Origin: Ditylenchus dipsaci
Lineage: Eukaryota; Nematoda; Chromadorea; Rhabditida; Anguinidae
Length of the DNA stretch: 64,000 bases
Direction: 5' to 3'
NCBI GenBank assembly: GCA_004194705.1
Contig: SADC01000215.1
Coordinates: 108,738-172,737 of the forward strand
Shown here one piece after another: positions 35,601 through 41,799 of the stretch. Numbering within the stretch: position 1 is the stretch's first letter; each line of letters starts with the position of its first letter. The position numbers were made by a program, and so were the translations under genes. The notes beneath the pieces are model-generated. The model saw only the letters and a list, made by a program, of their open reading frames with translations, made no database searches and was not told the DNA's origin.

Positions 35601-38238
35601 TTTTCCGCTGATGGCTCTATTTAAAGGCCATTGCCACCTGTTTTGAATTACTCCCGTCAATTCAATTTTTTGTTGCCTAATCATTCAAGTTCTGCACGGG
35701 TTTTTCAACTTGGTTTCTAACAATCACTGCTACCGTATTTCCTCTAATAAGCGCCCATGCTTTAATAAGCGCCCACGGCTCACCTTGAGACTGGCATTAA
35801 TTTTTCTGATATCAATTGATTCTGGCAAAAATTAATTCTGGAAAAAATTCAAACTGACAACTAGACTGACAACTGGAATCTTTAATTTCGAAACCATTTT
35901 TGCTAATACAAGTTTTATTCAAAAAAAATCTGGTCAAGACCAATTATTGTCAGTTTGAATTTTTTCCAGAATTAATTTTTGCCAGAATCAATTGATATCA
36001 GAAAAATTAATGCCAGTCTCAAGGTGAGCCGCGCCCACCTCTAACTTTGAGGACCTCTGTCTCAGCTCAGAGCAATATTTTGCTAATCTGTTTTTTGCGT
36101 TTTCTTAACTCCCACGAGCTCTACTTATTCCGCGTTTTAGATTTTGATTGAGCACTCAAAATTTTCGAGATCGACCCCAAAATTTTCAGATTTTCGGGGG
36201 TTTGAAAAATAAGCGCCCATGGGCTCTTATTAAAGGACCATGAAACTTGATAAGCACAGCAATTTGCAGAATTTGAATTCGCGCGGGACCACCCGAATTT
36301 TGTCCATAATGTTTTGAATTAATTTTTTTTTGCGTGCATTGAAAATTTGAACATTATTTATGAGTAAATTTTTAACACAGACTCATATAAGTTGTTATGG
36401 TGCAGTGTAAGTAGGATAAGTCGTCCGATCTGGCATTGTCGGGCAACGTTGGGCTCGACTAGTAGATGGTTCTACATTTTGAAAAAATTTTACATGCAAA
36501 CAAAAAACAATTCGAAAACATTATTGACAAAATTAGGGTGGTCCCGCGCGAATTCAAAATTTCCAAATTGCTGTGCTTATCAAGTTTCATGGTCCTTTAA
36601 AGGAAATACGGTAATTTAAATCATTGCCCTTTTAGTGATTCAAATTTATTTGTCTAATTTGAATCACGGCTAATTTGAATCACGTCTTTTTGTGTAATTT
36701 GAATCACAGCAAGGGCAGGAGCAGCCTGTGTCAAATCACATTGTGCCATTGCAAATTGTGCCAAAATCCAACTGTACCAGAATAAAAATAATAGAAATAA
36801 AAAGAATAAAATTTGATGATTTTTACAGTGAAATGTATCAAAATCGCGGCACAATTTGCGGTCAGTCAGGCACAATTTGATTTTGGCCCAATTTGCGGCG
36901 GCACAATTTGCGGTGGCACAATTTGTGGTGGCACAATTTGAATTGGCATAATTTGTATTTGGCACAATTTGCGGTGGCACAATGTGATTTGACTAGGGTT
37001 GGTTGATTGGTAATTACCCGGAAAAATACTTTTCCGGCCTTATTTCTCGGTAATTACTTGGGTAATTACCCGAAATCACCCGGGTAATTACCCGGAGAAA
37101 TACTTTTTCCGGAGAATTACCCAACCCTAGATTTGACACAGGTTGCTCCTGCCCCACAGCAATTTGAATCATTGATGTTAGTGATTCAAATTTATTTGTC
37201 TAATTTAAATCACAGATTTGATTATCTACACGAAATCAATCATTTACGAAAAATTTGTGTGAAATTCAGGGGTGGGCAAAGACCAGATGGCTCAGGACCA
37301 GTGTTTCCAAAATGACACTGACATCGCCACAATGACATGACATTATGACCTGACAATGACACTGACAATGACAATGACTTTTTAGCAGAATGACAATGAC
37401 ATGTCAGGTCATTGTCATTCTGCTAAAAGAGTCATTGTCATTGTCATTCTGACAAAAAAGTCATTGTCATTCTGCTAAAAAGTCATTGTCATTCTGACAA
37501 AAAGTCATTTTGACTTGTCATCGTGATTCCGTCAAAGCCAGAGCCATCTATCACAAGTAATTTATTTCCTTCAGGTTTCTCCAGCGATGTCACAATCAGA
37601 ATCGACGACTTCTCTCAATCGACGACTTCTCTTGTCAGAATGACAATGACTTTTTCGCAGAATGACAATGACTTTTTTGTCAGAATGACAATGACTTTTT
37701 TGCAAAATGACAATGACATGTCAGGTCATTGTCATTCTGCTAAAAAAAGTCATTGTCATTGTCAGTGTCAAGTCATTTTAAAAGTCACCTAGAAAGTCAG
37801 GTCATCGCGAATGTCATTGTCATTTTTGAAAAAAACTGCTCAGGACCCACTCCAAAATGTCCAAAAGGCCAAAATAATTGGTTTTTGGGTTTTCGATCGT
37901 TTTCAGCATCTAAAACGTGCTTAGACACGGTTAAAACGCGGTTTTCTTGGCTCCTGTGAAATAGTGTACTTTAGTAAATCCCGATTTATATCTAAATAAA
38001 AAAATTAATACAATGAGAATTTTTGACAATTTATTTGCAGCTATCGAATTGACTTCAATGAAAGCGAGTTTGGCCAGAACGGAGGAGATAAAGGTCGAGG
38101 AGGTGGTATTGGAGGAGGACTGGACATAGGTGAGGGGCAATTGGAGCTGCTGGAGGTGACCAATCCAGCAGTGATGAGGATGAGGGAGTTAAGAAAGTGC
38201 CCATAATTGAAATAAACATGAAAGGATATGGCTACTAG
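2626..38238 (+). CDS. unc-41 (stonin): Stonin, UNC-41/stoned-B-type endocytic adaptor (22 exons)
   Basis: Stonins are clathrin-adaptor-like proteins that sort synaptotagmin during synaptic vesicle endocytosis. Exons read from splice sites: 2626-2698, 6519-6760, 6808-7030, 8417-8695, 11880-12152, 13475-13602, 14555-15470, 17217-17550, 17597-17797, 19666-20040, 29499-29725, 29779-30017, 30074-30185, 30473-30675, 30726-30981, 31048-31082, 31139-31222, 31639-31837, 31891-32054, 34338-34491, 34537-34721 and 38041-38238. The sum is about 1,700 codons, near the length I recall for nematode UNC-41. Phases agree at nearly all junctions. NPF motifs, a proline/tyrosine-rich stretch, a stonin homology domain and a mu-homology domain follow in order. 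Frame slips, mostly one-base losses in G, A or C runs, occur in the exons at 17597, 29499, 29779, 30726, 31639 and 38041. Exon 1 is the least certain; it rests on a good ATG and a matching phase. The 9.5-kb intron 10 hosts CUL3. Confidence 0.9.
3069..3953. mobile_element. FB1 foldback element, complete copy
   Basis: The two halves are near-complete inverted copies over about 430 bp each. Outer arms contain ACGGGGACTGATCAGATGG and GCCGGCTG; inner arms contain AATTGGCGCCTTTTGAATTT and GCATGCTTTTTCATGCATCC. The centre is a GC-rich hairpin at 3487-3523. Related pieces lie near 4256-4480, 25385-25530, 26590-26755, 49755-49899 with 51036-51400, 62520-62705 and 63760-63960. No protein is encoded. 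Confidence 0.75.
3487..3523. repeat. GC-rich 37-bp perfect hairpin at the FB1 centre
   Basis: AAGCCCCCTGCGCCCCC and its inverted complement are separated by GAA. The same hairpin is found at 4387-4412 (shortened) and 51152-51189 in other FB1 copies. It is flanked by TAAGGTATGTGGGTGTGCGC and its inverted partner. Confidence 0.85.
4256..4480. mobile_element. FB1 fragment, central part
   Basis: Contains the FB1 core: ATAAGCTCTGGTATGCAT, TGTGCGCATCTCAACTCC, a shortened central hairpin and ACTCACTTACCTTAGACATG. It lacks the outer arms seen at 3069-3953. Confidence 0.7.
4481..5747. other. No gene assigned; two overlapping hydrophobic frames
   Basis: Two overlapping plus-strand frames of about 107 codons lie at 5245-5612. 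Neither matches a family I recognise nor joins to stonin in phase. A poly-G/C tract lies near 4587-4600. The stretch is within stonin intron 1 if exon 1 at 2626 is right. Confidence 0.45.
5748..6112. mobile_element. Diverged pogo-like foldback, relative of 59986-60411
   Basis: The ends GTTCCCACCTAGGTCCGACAC and the inverted GTTCCCGCCTAAGC match the subterminal parts of the element at 59986-60411, as does AAATCGTAAGGATACCGATT inside. The outermost TIR is lost. Confidence 0.55.
6112..6366. mobile_element. Short foldback with the GGTCCC(CC)TGTTG motif
   Basis: A 255-bp palindrome with ends GGCCCTATACTATTTGAGGT and its complement. Each arm carries the dispersed CCTTGGTCCC..GTTGTTTTT motif. It directly follows the pogo-like relic. 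Confidence 0.75.
7276..7655. mobile_element. Word foldback with GTTGTCG arrays
   Basis: The ends GGCTCATTTATAAACGTTG and the inverted GGCTTATTTACAAACGTTG flank arrays of GTTGTCGTTGTCGTCG in both arms. The end style resembles PIF/Harbinger MITEs. A truncated relative is at 52734-52855. Confidence 0.65.
7656..8416. other. Stonin intron 3 interior, nothing recognised
   Basis: AT-rich sequence with a poly-C tract near 8101-8112. No repeat family from elsewhere in the window and no coding signal was seen. Confidence 0.45.
9474..9687. mobile_element. hAT-like word foldback (TTTTGCC words)
   Basis: The ends are CAGGGATGAGCATTTTGCC and, inverted, AAGGGATGAACATTTTGC. Arms are made of TTTTGCCC and GGGCAAAA words. 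Flanks GTACCAGA and ATACCAAA match at 6 of 8 bases, an eroded 8-bp duplication. Confidence 0.65.
10041..10578. mobile_element. MULE-like word foldback (CGATTCGTTACA), 9-bp TSD
   Basis: The perfect duplication CCCAAAACG lies at 10032-10040 and 10579-10587. Left end GACTGCCAACCGATTCG; right end inverted GGTATACAACCGATTCG. Both arms are arrays of CGATTCGTTACA units, some spaced by CTGA. The interior carries ACCAAAAATCGACTTTTTG in both arms and the shared module at 10248-10362. No coding sequence is present. Confidence 0.85.
10248..10362 (+). repeat. Conserved internal module, copy 1
   Basis: Begins ACCTGCCTGCCTTCGGCAGG, continues CTAATTCAATAGGAAGCCC, then two repeats of GGGTACATGGTCCGGGATAA-like sequence ending GGGCTGACCC. 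It is shared with 32738-32852 and, inverted, 63435-63552. Confidence 0.9.
11207..11879. other. No gene seen
   Basis: Contains GACTGTGACCTGGGAAATT and CATGGCCCATGGGTCGG-type sequence. A related segment is at 44370-44680 (AATGACTCATGGACCATAGG, GGAGCCAGTATATCAGG), so this is an old dispersed repeat of unknown class. Confidence 0.5.
12417..12795. mobile_element. Foldback in stonin intron 5
   Basis: The arms CCCCTCACTCGGAAATAACC and TCATCTTGTAGCTAAGGAAC are repeated inverted near 12700-12785. The centre includes an inner inverted pair (GCACTCTGGAG / CTCCAGAGTGC) around a CGCGCG-rich loop. Confidence 0.75.
13475..15470 (+). other. Stonin exons 6-7: NPF motifs and Tyr/Pro-rich stretch
   Basis: Exon 13475-13602 contains SSASNPFAV. 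Exon 14555-15470 opens with [13 protein letters not shown] is the ligand of EH-domain proteins such as Eps15 and intersectin, known stonin partners. Exon 7 is 916 nt, the longest here, and encodes a low-complexity region full of YxxY, YEQ and PPP runs. The donor at 15471 and acceptor at 17215-17216 join in phase. Confidence 0.8.
13669..14060. mobile_element. hAT-like word foldback (GACCGTCC words), exact 8-bp TSD
   Basis: The duplication AAAATGAC is perfect at 13661-13668 and 14061-14068. The ends are CATAATGGGGCGTCCGTCC and, inverted, CATAGTGGGGCGCCCGTCC. The interior has many CCGTCC/GGACGG and GGCCGGTCGA words in inverted arrangement. It is the most GC-rich stretch of stonin intron 6. Confidence 0.85.
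15728..15975. mobile_element. MITE of the TACCGTA family with CGGCC words
   Basis: Ends TACCGTAAATTTCTTATTAG and the complement CTAATAGGAAATTTACGGTA. Inner words are GACGGCCC and GGGCCATC. It abuts the left TSD of the next element, so that insertion landed at its edge. Confidence 0.65.
15982..16928. mobile_element. hAT-like word foldback (GTAACTATTT words), exact 8-bp TSD
   Basis: The duplication TATGTATG lies at 15974-15981 and 16929-16936. The ends are CAGGGATGAGCTTTTGTAAC and its inverted complement. The arms are arrays of GTAACTATTT. The interior holds a second palindrome (16116-16263, built on GTCTGACACTGAGTC) and a core (16440-16600) related to the 1358 element. Confidence 0.85.
18558..19010. 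mobile_element. hAT-like word foldback (ATTCCGGTTCCGG), exact 8-bp TSD
   Basis: The duplication GTACAAAC lies at 18550-18557 and 19011-19018. The ends are TAGAGTTGCCCGG and, inverted, TAGAGTTGGCTCGG. The word ATTCCGGTTCCGGT recurs about ten times. Both halves show it on the plus strand, so this element is only partly palindromic. Confidence 0.85.
19148..19249. mobile_element. Tiny pogo-like MITE, TA duplication
   Basis: 102 bp with ends CAGTCAAACCTCGGTTATCC and the inverted CAGTAAAACCTCGGTTATTC, flanked by TA on both sides. The CAGTNNAACCTC start is typical of pogo/Tigger-type ends. Internal words are CGGCACC. Confidence 0.8.
19480..19612. repeat. Array of CGAGTCGTTGTAC words
   Basis: About nine units of the type GACTCGTTGTACCGAGTCG lie just upstream of stonin exon 10. 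They resemble the 12-13-mer arms of MULE-like elements at 10041 and 32257, but no inverted partner array is clear. Weaker matches occur near 17905-17945 and 19018-19030. Confidence 0.6.
20732..24617 (-). CDS. CUL3: Cullin-3 ubiquitin ligase scaffold, nested in stonin intron 10
   Basis: CUL3 is the scaffold of BTB-adaptor E3 ubiquitin ligases: the N-terminal repeats bind the BTB protein, the C-terminal domain binds RBX1, and NEDD8 is attached near the end. Exons (high to low): 24591-24617, 24418-24540, 24297-24368, 24132-24244, 24068-24079, 23856-24008, 23679-23800, 23270-23389, 23115-23214, 23000-23069, 22872-22950, 22808-22825, 22602-22759, 22475-22557, 22341-22428, 22238-22286, 22137-22186, 21739-21854, 21674-21689, 21537-21620, 21393-21485, 21199-21344 (possible 39-nt intron at 21200-21238), 21054-21199, 20912-21004 and 20732-20863. 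The total is about 740 codons; CUL3 is usually near 768. Diagnostic strings are [55 protein letters not shown] (neddylation Lys) and the end IYTYIA. The first exon is short and the usual PMTMDEKYV-like start is missing, so the true start may lie upstream. Confidence 0.93.
21889..22132. mobile_element. Foldback MITE inside a CUL3 intron
   Basis: Long inverted ends TTTAAAGGGGCATACTCACG and CGCTAATAAGAGGTGGTGCC with their complements cover almost the whole 244 bp. Arms include CAACTTGGTTTCTAACAAAA, a segment also present near 35700, 51800 and 52470-52550. It interrupts the CUL3 gene only in an intron (21855-22136). Confidence 0.85.
24068..24079 (-). other. 12-nt CUL3 microexon
   Basis: GTATCTGGACCG lies between a TTTTTAG acceptor and a GTGAGT donor. 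With the bordering exons it restores ILM-YLDR-VYIQ, matching the CUL3 segment ILMYMDRVYVQ. Dropping it would shift nothing in frame but would remove four conserved residues. Confidence 0.85.
24985..25745. mobile_element. Word foldback with TTTCGCCCC arrays
   Basis: The left arm (24985-25085) has about eight GTTTCGCCCCCGGCC-like units; the right arm (25648-25742) has the complement. The flanking bases CTTTTTC match for 7 bp. Between the arms lie an FB1 fragment (25385-25530) and GACCACCCAAAATTACCC, a sequence seen again inverted near 63920. Confidence 0.65.
25385..25530. mobile_element. FB1 fragment, left half
   Basis: Matches 3350-3480 of the complete FB1: GGCCTACCGCATAAATAAAC, TGCATGCTTTTTCATGCATC and GTATGTGGGTGTGCGCATCT. 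It stops before the central hairpin. Confidence 0.7.
25834..26317. mobile_element. hAT-like word foldback (GATAAATTTATCTG), exact 8-bp TSD
   Basis: The duplication GAAAGACC lies at 25826-25833 and 26318-26325. The ends are CGTGGTGCGCAAAACAG and its complement. Arms are arrays of CAGATAAATTTTATCTG-like words. The inner arms (GAAATTTTTAAGAATAATAG and its complement) make the whole 484 bp one long palindrome. Confidence 0.88.
26352..26916. mobile_element. MULE-like word foldback (GGCCGCAACTCATTT), exact 9-bp TSD
   Basis: The duplication CTCCGGAAT lies at 26343-26351 and 26917-26925. The ends are GGTTACTACTCATATGGCC and, inverted, CGTACACACTCATTTGGCC. The left arm has about five word units, the right arm two. 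An FB1 fragment (26590-26755) lies inside. It sits 26 bp from the previous element's right TSD. Confidence 0.85.
27365..27621. other. MULE interior downstream of the transposase
   Basis: Minus-strand frames here ([19 protein letters not shown]) may be the eroded tail of the transposase. Nothing else is seen. Confidence 0.4.
27622..28834 (-). pseudogene. Mutator-like (MULE) transposase, decayed
   Basis: On the minus strand an N-terminal part has a zinc-binding-like pattern ([11 protein letters not shown], then [20 protein letters not shown]) followed by [19 protein letters not shown] and [19 protein letters not shown]-type core follows: [11 protein letters not shown] (first Asp), NYPLLV joined over a short intron to [19 protein letters not shown], and [14 protein letters not shown] (second Asp). 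These are MULE signatures. The frame needs at least two slips (near 27996 and 28500). After the second Asp the expected C/H motif and third acidic residue are not seen before the stop at 27622. Probably inactive. Confidence 0.75.
29437..29544 (+). repeat. Tandem duplication of a splice acceptor and exon start
   Basis: Two head-to-tail copies (29437-29488 and 29489-29544) of AGAGTTTCAGTCATAC and CATTCGACACCCGTCCTGC. The second copy has four extra bases (GATC) and is the one in frame ([13 protein letters not shown]). The first copy would be out of frame, so the acceptor at 29497-29498 is taken as the real start of stonin exon 11. Confidence 0.9.
31244..31588. mobile_element. Mariner-end foldback in a stonin intron
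   Basis: Left end TA then CAGGGTGTTCTTAATATGTC; the right end is an eroded inverted match. Arms share AGCCATAACTTTTCCTATAG and GATGTCAAAAGCATGATT. The loop contains the GGTCCCTCCCGTGGTTT motif. A close structural relative is at 48494-48996. Confidence 0.7.
32257..33179. mobile_element. MULE-like word foldback (CGATTGGATACA), exact 9-bp TSD
   Basis: The duplication AATACGAAC lies at 32248-32256 and 33180-33188. The ends are GACTGCTCATCGATTGG and, inverted, GGTATACCATCGATTGG. The left arm (32265-32392) and right arm (33048-33172) are arrays of CGATTGGATACA. The shared module is at 32738-32852. It fills most of the 2.3-kb stonin intron 19. It is the sister of 10041-10578 with a different word. 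Confidence 0.88.
32738..32852 (+). repeat. Conserved internal module, copy 2
   Basis: Same order of segments as 10248-10362: ACCTGTCTGCCTTCGACAGG, CTAATTCAATAGGAAGCCCC, two GGGGTACATGG units ending GGCTGACCC. About 90% identical by eye. Confidence 0.9.
33227..33680. mobile_element. Harbinger-like word foldback (GAGTTA words), TAA duplication
   Basis: The ends are TGGTTGTTCACGTTGTGAG and, inverted, TGGCTTGTTCACGTTGTTAG, flanked by TAA (33224-33226, 33681-33683). Arms are GAGTTAGAGTTAGAGTTCG arrays alternating with GTGAACACCT segments. End style and 3-bp duplication suggest PIF/Harbinger. A relative is at 40288-41182. Confidence 0.75.
34877..35420 (+). repeat. Three tandem copies of a ~180-bp unit
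   Basis: Copies start near 34877, 35063 and 35246. Shared segments are ACACGAAAATCCACC, GAAAACTTTTTT, AATTATACGTGTTTATGC-like sequence and CTTGAGTGTTTTGAAAAGA. Divergence is roughly 15-20% by eye. It lies in the last stonin intron and is not palindromic. Confidence 0.8.
35742..36612. mobile_element. TACCGTATTT-family element with nested palindromes
   Basis: Ends ACCGTATTTCCTCTAATAAG and the complement of AAAGGAAATACGGTAATT. Inside are two further palindromes. One (about 35812-36008) has TCTGATATCAATTGATTCTG ends. The other (about 36237-36598) has GGACCATGAAACTTGATAAG ends and a GGTGGTCCCGCGCGAATTC pair. The second may be an independent insertion. Confidence 0.6.
36633..37214. mobile_element. 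Word foldback (TTTGAATCAC and GGCACAATTTG)
   Basis: Outer arms AGTGATTCAAATTTATTTG and the inner CAGGAGCAGCCTGTGTCAAA pair with inverted partners near 37138-37200. The middle has six or more GGCACAATTTGCGGT words. The hAT-like element at 37004-37129 is inserted in its right half at GATTTGAC. Confidence 0.75.
37004..37129. mobile_element. hAT-like mini foldback (GTAATTACCCGG), exact 8-bp TSD
   Basis: The duplication GATTTGAC lies at 36996-37003 and 37130-37137. Ends TAGGGTTGGTTGATTGG and, inverted, TAGGGTTGGGTAATTC. Four GGTAATTACCCGG words lie inside 126 bp. Confidence 0.88.
37299..37838. mobile_element. hAT-like word foldback (AATGACAATGAC), exact 8-bp TSD
   Basis: The duplication CTCAGGAC lies at 37291-37298 and 37839-37846. 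Ends CAGTGTTTCCAAAATGAC and, inverted, CAGTTTTTTTCAAAAATGAC. More than 20 ATTGTCATTCTG or complementary words. The host sequence is a second copy of the one hit at 25834 and 26352. Confidence 0.88.
38041..38238 (+). other. Stonin last exon and C-terminus
   Basis: After a TTTGCAG acceptor the frame continues as [15 protein letters not shown], then a Gly-rich stretch. The 5' frame would stop at a TAA near 38205. Adding one G to the GGGG run near 38136 shifts to a frame ending [20 protein letters not shown] and TAG at 38236-38238. The second ending looks like a conserved hydrophobic tail and is preferred. The preceding intron (34722-38040) is filled with repeats. Confidence 0.7.
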
Positions 38239-38339
38239 CACGATGTAACAAAGCGATATATACGCACACTCATTCCCTTCTTGCTCAATGCTAAGTTTAT
38301 TTAGGTTGTCTATGTATTATGCTACTCAACACTCCTATA

Positions 38340-38476
38340 CAGACCTTTGCACGGGCCAGCCCGGGCCGTGCCCAAATTCTAAATTTGCTCTCGGGCCGGA
38401 CCGGAAATTCTTAATCCTTATCCTTGAAAAAAAGCTCCGGGCCGGCCGCGAAAAACCGGGACCGTGCACAGGCCTG
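38340..38476. mobile_element. hAT-like mini foldback (CGGGCC words)
   Basis: Ends CAGACCTTTGCACGGGCC and, inverted, CAGGCCTGTGCACGGTCC. Flanks CTCCTATA and CTCCTAAT share six of eight bases. It lies about 100 bp after the stonin stop, so it may be part of the 3' UTR. Confidence 0.75.
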
Positions 38477-39004
38477 CTCCTAATTATAAAACACGCTGAA
38501 GAATTATTGGAAACAGAAAATGTATTTCGCAAATCATCTTTAAAATACAAATTAAGCTATTTCTTTACAACAGTGGTTCTGGTTTATAATCATCCCATCT
38601 CTGAACCAACTTTTCTAAAAATTTTGAGAAATCGTCTATAGTTATGGCTATTTGCACTTTTCTCATGAATATTCTCTTATTATAATTTCGGACATTTGAT
38701 CTCACATTTTTTCAGATAATTATATTTCTTTTGCTTTAGCTGATATTTTGAATCTCGCAATAACTTTTGGTTAATGGTTGAAAAGTTTTGGCCACAGAGT
38801 AATAACTTGTCTAATAAAAATTTTAATTTACATAGATTTGGTTAACACTTCAGATTCATCTCCACCATCTACCCTTAAACACCTAAATATTTTTATTAAA
38901 ACATAATACTGTAGAGCCTAACGCTTTAAGCAAGCGGTACAATCCCTTACAAACTATGTTTTACTTTTCAACGCAATCTACATACATAAAATATTAATCG
39001 ATTT
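38477..39004. other. Region between convergent stonin and DTWD1
   Basis: Low-GC sequence with no repeat family recognised. An AATAAA occurs near 38812. The 3' ends of both genes must fall in or near this stretch. Confidence 0.5.
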
Positions 39005-40174
39005 CTAATCCTGTAGCTTTTTCCGGTACCTCTGCCAGTCAACTCTTGAGCGAAGGAAGCAAAACCAGAAAAGTAGAGCACTCAGTTCGCTGCTTCCATC
39101 TGTTCCTTCACACTTAATGGATCCCTTTAAAGCTTCTTCGTGCTCATTGACAGCGTGATAGATTGCTTCTATGGTAGCCAGATGGTCGTCCGTCAAGCCA
39201 GGCTAAACATCGATTTTAAAGTAACTTGTTAAAGGTTAGCGAAGATTACAAACCTGAGGACGCCAATATTGAGTTCTGTACTTCTTTAGCGAGACAAATG
39301 GCAGACCTTGTAACTGCGATAGTTTTACCAGTGCTCCCACGTTATTCCACGTTCCATCTAGAAATATAAAGCGATCTATTGGACCATGTGCAGCAACGAA
39401 ATCCTGAAATGAATGTAAACCATTTTGCGCAAAACCACATTGAAATTCTATAGACTGTTAAGACTTATTACTTACCATTAAATTACAGTTCAGATTTATA
39501 GATTACAGTTCAGATTTTAGACGAGCAGTCAAAAATTTAGAGACCAAATTAACATTTTTTAATTTCAGAGTTCGAAGTGTGATCGCTCGAAAATTTATAT
39601 AAGAATAAAGCATGATACCGTAAATGCTCCAAAAGAACTGATTATCTGTTTGTATATTTATTCTGATTACCTAAAAAAACAAACCTCGACAGAAACAGCA
39701 GTTTTCGATGGATAGACAACGACTACTCTTTCCTTTGTTGATGAAGAATTCGATAGTTTAGAGTAATCTGGCACATCATCAAAAGAATCGTACATGGCAG
39801 TTGAAGTAGAAGCTGTCAGACGACAGTGCACTGCAGTAGATTTGGCATTAAGCTCTAGCGGATGCTTGATGATATCGATTTTGACTGGCAACTGAAACAT
39901 TCAATTAGACAAGTTTTGAGAGAAGAAGAAAACCGCAAACCTGGATTTGAGGTGCGAATCTGCGAATTCCCACCATAAAATTCCGACAATCATAACAAAA
40001 GTACATTCGCTTACGACCACACTCATTGCAAATTTGACGCTCATTGACAGACTCCAATTGAAGAAAATTTTCGGAAAATTTGCGATGTACTTCATCTAAT
40101 TCTTTAGCAATTGGAAGATTATCATGTTGCTCAAGCGCTGTTTCTTCTGATTTCAGCTCTATTGCGTGAGGCAT
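39005..40174 (-). CDS. DTWD1: DTW-domain tRNA-uridine aminocarboxypropyltransferase, DTWD1-like
   Basis: DTW-domain enzymes add a 3-amino-3-carboxypropyl group from SAM to uridine in tRNA (acp3U). Exons: 39941-40174 (ATG at 40174), 39685-39891, 39254-39403, 39005-39202. All junctions are phase 0 and the frame is clean over 262 codons. Human DTWD1 is about 300 residues. Exon 1 carries CNECGRKRMYFCYDCRNFMV, the cysteine-rich zinc-type motif. Exon 2 opens with LPVKIDIIKHPLELNAKST. Exon 3 has the signature FIFLDGTWNN (D-x-TW) and SLKKYRTQYWRPQ. Exon 4 starts PGLTDDHLATIEAIYHAV. No organelle targeting signal is evident. It points at the stonin 3' end. Confidence 0.92.
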
Positions 40175-40287
40175 GGAATGGAATTACAATTTGAACAATT
40201 TTCCTGAAATGATTTTCATATTAATCAAATGAAAATAAGTGTAAATGAAAATAAGTGTAAATGAAAGTACAGACGTTTAAAGTTTAT

Positions 40288-41182
40288 GGCTTGTTCACGT
40301 TGTTCGAGTTAGAGTTCGATCTAGAGTAGGGATGGAACCCGACCCGACCCGAAGTCGGGTTTTAACCCGACCCGACCCGATTTTGGGCTTGAAACCCGAC
40401 CCGAAACCCGACCCGACAATTTCCGAAAACCCGAAACCCGAACCCGACTTTGAAATCAGACAAAACCCGACCCGAAACCCGACCCGACATATAAAGCTCA
40501 ACCCGAAAAACCCGTGGCAATTTCGTTATATTTCGTTGATTGATTTCGTTATATTTTGTCAATTTTGTTGATTGTGTTTGGTTCATTATTGCGTTATTAT
40601 TCTTCTTATATTCACTGCACTTCCAGGTCGCTATTCGGAATGTCATCCTCAATCTGGGCTCATTTTACAAAGAATCGAGTGGATGGAAATGCTACGTGTC
40701 ATCACTGCTGATCTGACGAAGAATAAACAATGTTATTTCGATGATTCCTTTTCTTGTTTTGATTGTCCTTGTCCTAAATTCAAAAATAGATAGTTGAACA
40801 AGCTTCTGATTTGCAATTCTTACCCTTTTAGCCCCGCAAAAAAATGAAGACATTTTTAAGGCAATCGATTTAAAGTCCGCTCGATTTAGGGTCCCATTTT
40901 GGTCGGTTTGACCCGACTCACAACCCGAAGTTTTTTACGAACCCGACCCGAAACCCGACCCGAGAAATTCCAAAAACCCGTAACCCGACCCGAAACCCGA
41001 AATACTATGACGATAAACCCGAAACCCGACCCGACATTTACAAGTTCGCCAAAACCCGACCCGACAATGTCGGGTCGGGTCGGGTTCCATCCCTAATCTA
41101 GAGTTAGAGTTCGGGTAAGAGGTGTTAACGTACTCAAAAAGCCGAACTCTAACTCTAATTCGAACAACGTGAACAAGCCATA
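40288..41182. mobile_element. Harbinger-like word foldback split by a hAT element
   Basis: Left end TGGCTTGTTCACGTTGTTCG with GAGTTAGAGTTCG; the right end is its complement, reached after GTAAGAGGTGTTAACG. It is the same family as 33227-33680. The sequence is interrupted at ATCTAGAG by the 40327-41095 element. It starts about 110 bp upstream of the DTWD1 ATG. Confidence 0.75.
40327..41095. mobile_element. hAT-like word foldback (ACCCGACCCGAA), exact 8-bp TSD
   Basis: The duplication ATCTAGAG lies at 40319-40326 and 41096-41103. Ends TAGGGATGGAACCCGACCC and its complement. Arms are dense ACCCGACCCGAAACCCG arrays; the interior of about 330 bp is unrelated AT-rich DNA. Confidence 0.92.
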
Positions 41183-41784
41183 GCTGCAGGTGAAAACACG
41201 CACCAAATACTGATTTCCTGCAGTAAATTACTGATTTCCCGGTAAATAATCAACTCGCGCCACTTTTGACTCGCGACAGTCTCGATTGGAGACACTCAAG
41301 TTGAGTGACTCAACTCGCGACAATTTTTTAACTTCTCGACCGGTAGCAATAATCAAAATACCCGCGGATAAAAAAATATCCGAATCAACTGTATATCTTG
41401 GGTTATGAATATATCTCCCAAAGACATACCTTCCCAGCTGGTCCATGTGCTTTGGTATTAATCGATTTTCATTAGTTAGGATCTACTTTGAATGGACCGA
41501 ATCCACCTTTAGCGGCCATGATCTACCCTCAGTGATCCAGGTCCACCCTCAATTTTTTTTATCAACCTTCAATGGTCCTTCATGGTCCTACATATTATTG
41601 TACCCCGCCAGTGGGGTTGGACGCTTCGCGGCCAAGATCAGCACACTATACATTGCAAGAGATAGGGAAACATATATGGATGTGGATAGCTCCACAGACA
41701 AAAAACTTCTATAAAAATGATAAAACAGATGATAGAAAAAGTGATAATTTCTATTAGGGTAGACTTGGTCGGTTAACCGAATAC
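41183..41784. other. No gene seen
   Basis: Contains ACTCGCGACAGTCTCG-type imperfect repeats near 41240-41340 and ATCCACCTT-like short repeats near 41500-41570. Open frames are short and carry no recognisable motif. Confidence 0.45.
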
Positions 41785-41799
41785 CGGGTTCCAAAAAAC

